From JAZDKP01 sp043802925 (GTDB taxonomy: Bacteria > Fibrobacterota > OXYB2-FULL-49-7 > JAEUSG01): DNA of 7,530 nt. Location of the stretch: contig JAZDKP010000250.1 in the NCBI GenBank assembly GCA_043802925.1, positions 1 to 7,530 of the forward strand, written 5' to 3'. The notes below the pieces were generated by a model, which was not told the origin of the DNA, did not search any database, and saw nothing but the letters and a program-made list of their open reading frames with translations. This document shows positions 1 through 4,554 of this stretch, in pieces; within the stretch, counting starts at the first letter, position 1, and each line of letters opens with the position of its first letter. Made by a program: the position numbers and the translations under genes.

Positions 1-1401
1 ATGGATGACTGGAAATTTAATGTTGTTCCCTTCCTTGTCGAACACTATTTCAAGGACCCCCGGTATTTGGTGATTGACAATAAGCCGGTTATCGGATTTT
101 TTGGTGGTTTGAATGGCACCGGCGATATAACGGCTGCAATGACGTATCTGCGGGAACAATGCATGGCGGCAGGTTTCAGCGGGGTGACGGGGATTTCAAA
201 CGGCGGGGGATTCGACTATACCTATACCTATTGCCAAACCTTCAGCGCTGAATCTTCCCCGTTGCACATAAGTTCTCCCTCCGTGAATTGGGATGTTGGC
301 GCCTGGACAGCTCCTTTTCAAGATATCGGAACGTGGAGAACCGCATCGAGCTATAAAGCGTTATTAACTGCCCAAAAGAACAACATGCCGCTTAAAACGG
401 GGCTGGCACAAAAAATGTTTCTTTTAGATAACTGGAACGAATATGGAGAAGGCCATTTTTTAATGCCGACAGAAGGCCTCGGTTACCGTTATCTTGATGC
501 CATCAGAGAAGTGTTCGGGGATAGTTCTGCGCATACCGACCTCACGCCCACCCTTGAGCAAAAAGCGCGGTTGAATCTATTGTATCCCGGCCCTCCTCCG
601 GTCGATACCATACCCACGGATTCTACGGACGTCACTCTCACCAATTGGGGGTTTGAATCGCCGGTCGTCAGCAGCCTTGAATACACTCCCTCAGGCGCCG
701 GCTGGACATTCACCGGAGGCAGCGGCGTCCAGCGGAATGGCGGCGCTTTTCAGGCCGCCTATGCGCCCGAAGGGGTCCAGACCGGATTTTTGCAGGCCCA
801 ATGCACGGTTTCGCAGGCAGTCACTTTTGCGGAAGGTTCTTACCGCGTTGTTTTCAAAGCTGCAAAGAGGACATCGTATGGTGGAATCCAGTCATTTGAC
901 GTGTCCTTTGACGGAAATATAATAGGCACATTTGCACCATCCTCCGGTATGTTTGTAATATGTTCCACCGGTATTTTTATGGCTGCGGCGGGCGAACATT
1001 TGATTACTTTTACAGGGACAACATCGGGCGACAACACGGCCTTTATCGACGCGGTCCACATAAAAAAGGCGGGAAGCACGGCTGTTTCCGGGACCGGTCC
1101 GGCCATCCGAAGCATGGAGCTCGATGCTGCCGTCCCCAATCCTTTCAATCCCTCCACAGTGATTTCGTACAGCGTACCCGGTATTTCGGGTGCCGGCAAT
1201 ACATGGGTTAAACTGGAGGTGGTGAACATCCAGGGAAAACTGGTTAAGACGCTCGTGAATGGAATGAAAACCCCCGGAAGCCAGAGCGTCTGCTGGAACG
1301 GCACCGACAATGTCGGGAACCGCGTGGGCAGCGGCGCCTATTTCTATCGTCTTCGGTGCGGGGAAAAGGTATTGCAGAAGCAGATGGTTTATCTGCGATA
1401 G
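1..1401 (+). CDS. Secreted GH99/WbsX-like protein with beta-sandwich module and FlgD-like C-terminal tail (5' partial)
   Basis: Probably an exported carbohydrate-active protein. Residues about 1-175 resemble the end of the TIM-barrel of GH99-like/WbsX proteins: a 'yF.dpRYLviDnKPVigff' stretch near residues 16-35, and WNEYGEG at 145-151. In GH99 two glutamates three residues apart are catalytic, and E147 and E150 match that spacing. Residues about 210-355 look like a beta-sandwich carbohydrate-binding module (NWGFESP at 215-221, an FIDAVHI end near 348-354). Residues about 375-466 form a FlgD-type Ig tail beginning PNPFNPST and ending with a K-Q-M-V-Y-L-R strand. Such tails are found on exported proteins of Fibrobacterota and similar phyla and may serve secretion or surface anchoring. 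The ATG at position 1 is probably an internal methionine: the N-terminal half of the barrel and any signal peptide lie upstream of the window. It ends 11 bp from the convergent prenyltransferase gene. Family placement is by motif only; the substrate cannot be read from the sequence. Confidence 0.72.
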   Translation: MDDWKFNVVPFLVEHYFKDPRYLVIDNKPVIGFFGGLNGTGDITAAMTYLREQCMAAGFSGVTGISNGGGFDYTYTYCQTFSAESSPLHISSPSVNWDVGAWTAPFQDIGTWRTASSYKALLTAQKNNMPLKTGLAQKMFLLDNWNEYGEGHFLMPTEGLGYRYLDAIREVFGDSSAHTDLTPTLEQKARLNLLYPGPPPVDTIPTDSTDVTLTNWGFESPVVSSLEYTPSGAGWTFTGGSGVQRNGGAFQAAYAPEGVQTGFLQAQCTVSQAVTFAEGSYRVVFKAAKRTSYGGIQSFDVSFDGNIIGTFAPSSGMFVICSTGIFMAAAGEHLITFTGTTSGDNTAFIDAVHIKKAGSTAVSGTGPAIRSMELDAAVPNPFNPSTVISYSVPGISGAGNTWVKLEVVNIQGKLVKTLVNGMKTPGSQSVCWNGTDNVGNRVGSGAYFYRLRCGEKVLQKQMVYLR

Positions 1402-1412
1402 CGGGGAGGGCG

Positions 1413-2303
1413 TCAACCTAAAAAATACCCCAGCGCGAGCAGCGCCTGGGTGCCCAGGACCACCACGACATTGGCGGCCATGGCCTTGACTAACTGCTTT
1501 TGTTCCTCATGCAGTACCGCGCCGCGCATGGCCTTTTGCGCAAAGGGTAGCGTCAGAAGGCCGAGGAGGCAGAGGAAGGGCATGCGGCCCGAAACCACAC
1601 CGGCCAGAATCCACACATAGACCAGTCCGGTCAGCAGGGCGTAGAGTGATGCGGCCCCCTTTTTCCCGTGCATGATGGCGAGTGTCCGCCGTCCTCCGGC
1701 CTTGTCCGCCTCCACATCCGCGAATTCATTGAGCAGGAGAAGGTTGAACGCCAGTAATCCGGAAGGGAGCGAACCGAAGAGCGCGCGCGCGTCAACGCTT
1801 CCCTTTAGTATCCAATAAATGCCCAGTATCGGAAGCACCCCCAGCCCCAGACCGGCTGACAGTTCACCGAGGCCAAAGCCCCAGCGCGTGATTTTACTGG
1901 TGCCGAAGAGCACGATGGCGCTGCCGAAGAGAAAGAGGAACAGGAGCCGCCAGTCCGTAAAAAAGACGAAATAGGCGCCGATGGGCAGGGCTAGCGCAAA
2001 GGGGAGGAGGCCGAGGATGAGCGTGGCGCGCTCCGTCAATATCCCATCGCGGATGAGGCCGCTGCCTCCGCTGAACGGGGTGCGGTCGGTTCGGGCGTCA
2101 ATGCCGGAGCGATGGTCAAAGTAGTCGTTCAGGACATTGGTGCTGGCATGCAGCAGCAGGGTGCCGCAGACGCAGAGCAGGGCATGGAGGCCGTTCACCG
2201 GGCCCGAAACCGATGCCAGGGCAACGGCGAGCAGGGAAAGAAACAGCGAATGGACAAGGAAGTGCGGCCGGGTGGCGCGGAAGCAGAGGAGAAGTTTTTT
2301 CAT
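1413..2303 (-). CDS. UbiA-family membrane prenyltransferase, MenA-like
   Basis: An integral membrane enzyme that attaches a polyprenyl chain to an aromatic acceptor, as in menaquinone or ubiquinone synthesis. At 296 aa it has the normal family length. The first Asp-rich motif is NDYFDHRSGID (residues 59-69), and the second is NEFADVEADKAGGRRTL (192-208, D196 and D200). These bind Mg-diphosphate of the prenyl donor. About eight or nine hydrophobic segments are visible, for example 16-34, 41-55, 95-114, 119-134, 150-165, 182-192, 218-238 and 275-295. The second motif, followed by a 'LAIMHGKKGA' stretch, is closest to MenA (dihydroxynaphthoate prenyltransferase) proteins, but other UbiA acceptors are possible. 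The start is ATG on the minus strand with no good Shine-Dalgarno; it is preferred because RATRPHF at residues 9-15 is the usual family N-terminus. It stands alone, convergent to the gene at 1-1401 and divergent from vapB. No other quinone gene is in the window. Confidence 0.88.
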   Translation of the reverse strand: MKKLLLCFRATRPHFLVHSLFLSLLAVALASVSGPVNGLHALLCVCGTLLLHASTNVLNDYFDHRSGIDARTDRTPFSGGSGLIRDGILTERATLILGLLPFALALPIGAYFVFFTDWRLLFLFLFGSAIVLFGTSKITRWGFGLGELSAGLGLGVLPILGIYWILKGSVDARALFGSLPSGLLAFNLLLLNEFADVEADKAGGRRTLAIMHGKKGAASLYALLTGLVYVWILAGVVSGRMPFLCLLGLLTLPFAQKAMRGAVLHEEQKQLVKAMAANVVVVLGTQALLALGYFLG

Positions 2304-2318
2304 GAAAGGTAAAAATAA

Positions 2319-2347
2319 ACTATTGCCTTCGTGAAATGAAAACTCAA
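2319..2347 (-). promoter_or_regulatory. Possible weak promoter for the prenyltransferase gene
   Basis: On the minus strand TTGAGT (complement of 2342-2347) is followed after 17 nt by AATAGT (complement of 2319-2324). Transcription would start only about 9 nt before the ATG, which would fit the absence of a Shine-Dalgarno. The -10 is a poor match, so this is a tentative call. Confidence 0.22.
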
Positions 2348-2400
2348 GTCAGGAAGCGGGCGTCAAGAAGCCGAAACCGGGGCCGGTAAGAAGAACTTAT

Positions 2401-2414
2401 TTCATCATGATGAA
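2401..2414. promoter_or_regulatory. Perfect 14-bp palindrome, candidate VapB(C) operator
   Basis: TTCATCATGATGAA reads the same on both strands. It lies just upstream of the predicted -35 of the vapBC promoter. Ribbon-helix-helix antitoxins commonly bind palindromes at their own promoters and repress with toxin as co-repressor. A related half-site-like string (ATGATGAT) recurs at 2429-2436. The operator role is inferred from position and symmetry. Confidence 0.45.
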
Positions 2415-2421
2415 TATCGTG

Positions 2422-2450
2422 TTGCATTATGATGATTGTTTTATTATCTT
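2422..2450 (+). promoter_or_regulatory. Predicted sigma70-like promoter of vapBC
   Basis: TTGCAT at 2422-2427 is separated by 17 nt from TATCTT at 2445-2450, in an AT-rich stretch. The predicted start of transcription is near 2457, about 20 nt before the vapB ATG. The palindrome at 2401-2414 abuts it, as expected for an autoregulated toxin-antitoxin operon. Confidence 0.45.
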
Positions 2451-2463
2451 TATTTGTACCGGG

Positions 2464-2470
2464 AAAGGAG
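2464..2470 (+). promoter_or_regulatory. Ribosome binding site that fixes the vapB start
   Basis: AAAGGAG lies 6 nt before the ATG at 2477. It selects this start over the in-frame ATGs at 2429 and 2432, which would add a hydrophobic stretch foreign to the antitoxin family and would lie upstream of the predicted transcription start. Confidence 0.7.
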
Positions 2471-2476
2471 AACGAT

Positions 2477-2725
2477 ATGACAAGGACGACAATCGGCCTG
2501 GATGAATCGCTATTGAAACAGACAAAGAAAATCGCACAGCAGGAACACGCGACCCTGGGTGAAACCATTTCGGAACTGATCAGCCTTGGGATTCAATCCA
2601 AGTTAAAACGCACCCGGCTGGAACCCTGTGAATTCACCCTTCCCTCTTTTTCCCTCGGTGTGCCAATCATTCCTATCGAAGACAAGGAGGCCCTCTTTTC
2701 CGCTCTGGAGAAAAAACATAAATGA
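2477..2725 (+). CDS. vapB: VapB-like ribbon-helix-helix antitoxin
   Basis: An antitoxin of 82 aa that should bind and neutralise the PIN toxin encoded next and repress the shared promoter. The N-terminus (MTRTTIGLDESLLKQTKKIA, residues 1-20) is a typical ribbon-helix-helix beginning: a short beta strand followed by helices, with helix 2 around residues 26-41. The C-terminal part (about 50-80) carries a 'LPSFSLGVPIIPIEDKEAL' pattern seen in antitoxins paired with PIN toxins and is probably the toxin-binding arm. It overlaps vapC by 4 bp (ATGA at 2722-2725), so translation is likely coupled. The assignment rests on size, fold pattern and the adjacent PIN gene. The symbol is for the family, not for a specific ortholog. 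Confidence 0.8.
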   Translation: MTRTTIGLDESLLKQTKKIAQQEHATLGETISELISLGIQSKLKRTRLEPCEFTLPSFSLGVPIIPIEDKEALFSALEKKHK

Positions 2726-3156
2726 ACTTCTCTGTGGATGCCAACCTTCTGCTCTATGCAGTCAATCAGGACGCAGTCCATCATGTCCGGGCAAAAGGAT
2801 TCATTGAGGAAAAGGCGCGTTCTTCCGAGACCTGGATTTTTCCATGGCAGGTGGCCCATGCTTTCCTGAGAATTTCCACGCACAGCGGAATCCTTCCACA
2901 CCCCCTTGCCCTGGCTCAGGCCGTGTTGGTCCTGGAGCGATTCCTGGGCCTTTCGCATGTCCGTTTTGTGGCCGAGGGAGAGCGATTTTGGGAATATTAC
3001 AAGACCGCTGTGTTGACCGGCCACATCCGGGGAGGTGCGATCTCAGACGCCCTGATTGCGGCGATACTGAAAGAACAGGGGGTTTCAACTCTTTTTTCTG
3101 CTGACCGGGATTTTCTCAAGTTCAAGGGTTTGCGCGTCATTAATCCGCTGGAATAA
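2722..3156 (+). CDS. vapC: VapC-like PIN-domain ribonuclease toxin
   Basis: A PIN-domain toxin of 144 aa, expected to cleave RNA (tRNA or rRNA in characterised VapCs) when not bound by the antitoxin. Visible PIN residues are D6 in the first strand (VDANLLLYAV), D109 in ISDALIAA, and D128/D130 in SADRDF, followed by a KGLRVINPL end. The position that is usually an acidic Glu in helix 3 reads AHAFLRIST (H47). This pattern, and the overall layout with a histidine pair near residues 20-21, recalls the Mtu-type PIN subfamily, which has 'FLRvsT' at this point. Activity is therefore plausible but not certain. Its ATG lies inside the vapB stop. It is followed by a 26-bp gap and then the NamZ gene in the same direction, so read-through into the cell-wall genes is possible. 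Confidence 0.85.
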   Translation: MNFSVDANLLLYAVNQDAVHHVRAKGFIEEKARSSETWIFPWQVAHAFLRISTHSGILPHPLALAQAVLVLERFLGLSHVRFVAEGERFWEYYKTAVLTGHIRGGAISDALIAAILKEQGVSTLFSADRDFLKFKGLRVINPLE

Positions 3157-3182
3157 CGGCTCAAAAAGTTATTTTAAAGATC

Positions 3183-4349
3183 ATGGTGAAAACCGGCCTC
3201 GACCGCATTTCCGCTAACTGGCCCAAAGCGCTTTCAGACGCCCGCATCGGCCTTGTCTGTCATCCCGCGTCCGTCAACGCACGCTATCAGCACGCCTCGG
3301 ATGTGTTTCTCCGGTTCAAACAGGCGCGGCTTTCGGCCTTTTTCGGCCCGCAGCACGGTATCCGCGGTGAAACCCAGGCCAACATGATTGAATGGGAAGG
3401 GAGCCGGGACAAAGTCACGGGCCTGCCGGTTTACAGCTTGTATGGTCAGCACCGCAAGCCTACCTCTTCGATGCTCGAAGGGCTCGATGCGCTCGTGCTA
3501 GACCTCTTTGATGTCGGCGCCCGTTACTATACCTATATCTGGACGCTCTATCTTTGTATGGAGGCGTGTGTCGAAAGCGGCAAACCTCTCGTGGTGCTCG
3601 ACCGGCCCAACCCCATTGGGGGCGAGGCGGTGGAAGGCCCGGTGCTGGACCCGGCTTTTGCCTCCTTTGTGGGATTAAAACCCCTTGCCATCCGACACGG
3701 CATGACTATCGGCGAAATCGCGCGCTATTTCAAGGGCGAGTTCCTTCCCGCCGCGGAACTGCATATTGTCAAATGCGTGGGCTGGAAACGGGGCGACGAT
3801 TACAGCCGGAGCGGGCTGCCTTTTGTCAACCCATCGCCCAACATCCCGAACCTCGAAAGCGCGTATGTGTATCCGGGCTTGTGCCTGCTCGAAGGCACCA
3901 ATGTCAGTGAGGGCCGCGGCACCACGCGTCCCTTCGAGCTCTTTGGCACGCCGTTCACGGATCCCGAAAAGCTGGTCCGCTGCCTCGATTCATTCAAACT
4001 GCCCGGGGTCCGGTTTCGCCCCGCCTTCTTTATGCCCACCTTTGACAAGTTCAAGGGCGAAATCTGCGGGGGCGCGCAAATTCATGTTCTCAATAAAAAG
4101 CGATTCAAGCCCTTCCTGACCGGGGCCGCAATTCTCAAGGCCTATCTCGATTTGTATCCCTCAACGTTTCAATGGCACCCCGGGCCTTATGAATATGAAC
4201 ACAAATTAAAGCCCATCGACATCCTGTTCGGTTCGGACCGGTTCCGCATCCTTCTTGAAAACAACGTAACGTTGAAGGTGTTTGAGGGAAGCTATGCGGA
4301 GGAAAGAAAAGAGTTCATGAAAATGCGGAAGAAGTATCTGATATATTAA
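3183..4349 (+). CDS. namZ: NamZ-like exo-beta-N-acetylmuramidase (DUF1343, GH171 family)
   Basis: Characterised NamZ enzymes release N-acetylmuramic acid from the non-reducing end of peptidoglycan fragments. The 388 aa cover the family's usual two parts: a Rossmann-like N domain (about 15-250) and a smaller C domain (about 270-388). Family signatures include FGPQHGIRGETQANMIE (54-70), LDLFDVGARYYTYIWT (106-121), VLDRPNPIGG (138-147), RHGMTIGEIA (171-180), VNPSPNIPNL (215-224) and LEGTNVSEGRGTTRPFE (236-252), then the C-terminal YEYEHKLKPIDILFGS (336-351). The often-seen PEHG is PQHG here (Q57). The protein starts MVKTGLDRI with no signal peptide and no plausible upstream start, so it is predicted to be cytoplasmic, unlike secreted NamZ of Bacillus subtilis. 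No clear Shine-Dalgarno precedes the ATG. The following gene would handle its product. Family membership is near certain; activity is inferred. Confidence 0.9.
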   Translation: MVKTGLDRISANWPKALSDARIGLVCHPASVNARYQHASDVFLRFKQARLSAFFGPQHGIRGETQANMIEWEGSRDKVTGLPVYSLYGQHRKPTSSMLEGLDALVLDLFDVGARYYTYIWTLYLCMEACVESGKPLVVLDRPNPIGGEAVEGPVLDPAFASFVGLKPLAIRHGMTIGEIARYFKGEFLPAAELHIVKCVGWKRGDDYSRSGLPFVNPSPNIPNLESAYVYPGLCLLEGTNVSEGRGTTRPFELFGTPFTDPEKLVRCLDSFKLPGVRFRPAFFMPTFDKFKGEICGGAQIHVLNKKRFKPFLTGAAILKAYLDLYPSTFQWHPGPYEYEHKLKPIDILFGSDRFRILLENNVTLKVFEGSYAEERKEFMKMRKKYLIY

Positions 4350-4401
4350 CTCACCCCCCTCTCTCGCCCCTCGACTCCGCTCGGGGCTCGAGAGAGGGGG
4401 G
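4350..4401. repeat. Inverted repeat copy A (hairpin-forming, REP-like)
   Basis: A palindromic element that begins at the base after the namZ TAA. Its arms (CCCCCTCTCTCG-CCCC and GGGG-CTCGAGAGAGGGGG) pair around a 12-nt loop (TCGACTCCGCTC), with a 2-nt bulge on the 3' side. It matches the reverse complement of copy B (4503-4554) over about 48 bp, differing by one C in the C-run and at the inner edge. The core CCCTCGACTCCGCTCGGG resembles short palindromic repeats seen between genes in many environmental bacteria. There is no T-run after the hairpin, so a classic intrinsic terminator is not supported; it may stabilise the namZ mRNA 3' end. Confidence 0.85.
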
Positions 4402-4466
4402 CTTATGGAATGGGAAAAATTAAATAGCTGTATCAGGATGAATTTTGAATAAAAAGCAGATGGTTA

Positions 4467-4495
4467 TTGAGATCGTCATTAATCTTTTGTATAAA
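4467..4495 (+). promoter_or_regulatory. Predicted sigma70-like promoter for the murU-amgK fusion gene
   Basis: TTGAGA at 4467-4472 and TATAAA at 4490-4495 are separated by exactly 17 nt. They sit in the AT-rich stretch between the two repeat copies. Transcription would start near 4502, at the first base of the leader hairpin. It would let the fusion gene and the nitroreductase gene be expressed independently of namZ. The match is good by eye but untested. Confidence 0.5.
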
Positions 4496-4501
4496 ACCCT
4501 A

Positions 4502-4550
4502 CCCGCCTCTCTCGAGCCCCGAGCGGAGTCGAGGGGCGAGAGAGGGGGGG
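4502..4550 (+). promoter_or_regulatory. Leader hairpin covering the ribosome-binding region of the fusion gene
   Basis: In the transcript from the 4467-4495 promoter, bases 4502-4520 pair with 4533-4549, with one G-G mismatch and a 2-nt AG bulge around loop 4521-4532. The G-run at 4544-4550, the only Shine-Dalgarno-like sequence before the GTG at 4555, lies in the 3' arm. Translation may therefore depend on opening this stem. The regulatory role is an inference from geometry. Confidence 0.45.
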
Positions 4551-4554
4551 TGAG
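4503..4554. repeat. Inverted repeat copy B (hairpin-forming, REP-like)
   Basis: The reverse-complement partner of copy A. It ends at 4554, directly before the GTG start of the fusion gene, so the two copies bound the complete namZ-to-fusion spacer. Between them lie about 100 bp of AT-rich sequence holding the predicted promoter and no convincing gene. In a read-through transcript, A and B could also pair with each other into one long stem. Confidence 0.85.

Noticed and set aside
840..1416. Two minus-strand open frames opposite the FlgD-like tail gene
   Set aside because: Both are low-information shadows of a gene with clear motifs, and one overlaps the prenyltransferase 3' end.
2429..2476. 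Earlier in-frame ATG codons for the antitoxin
   Set aside because: They overlap the predicted promoter and lack a ribosome binding site, while AAAGGAG is well placed before 2477.
3152..3175. AATAAC/GTTATT inverted repeat followed by T-rich sequence after vapC
   Set aside because: A six-base AT-rich stem with a 10-nt loop is too weak for an intrinsic terminator.
4350..4410. Repeat copy A as an intrinsic terminator of namZ
   Set aside because: The hairpin is strong but is followed by CTTATGG rather than a T-run. It was kept as a repeat only.
4405..4452. A 15-codon frame (ATG to TAA) just after repeat copy A, with a G-run upstream
   Set aside because: Very short, no recognisable peptide, and its G-run is simply part of the repeat. 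A leader peptide cannot be excluded but is not supported.
4350..4554. CRISPR array
   Set aside because: Only two copies are present, in opposite orientation and with one inner segment; there is no direct-repeat periodicity and no cas gene.
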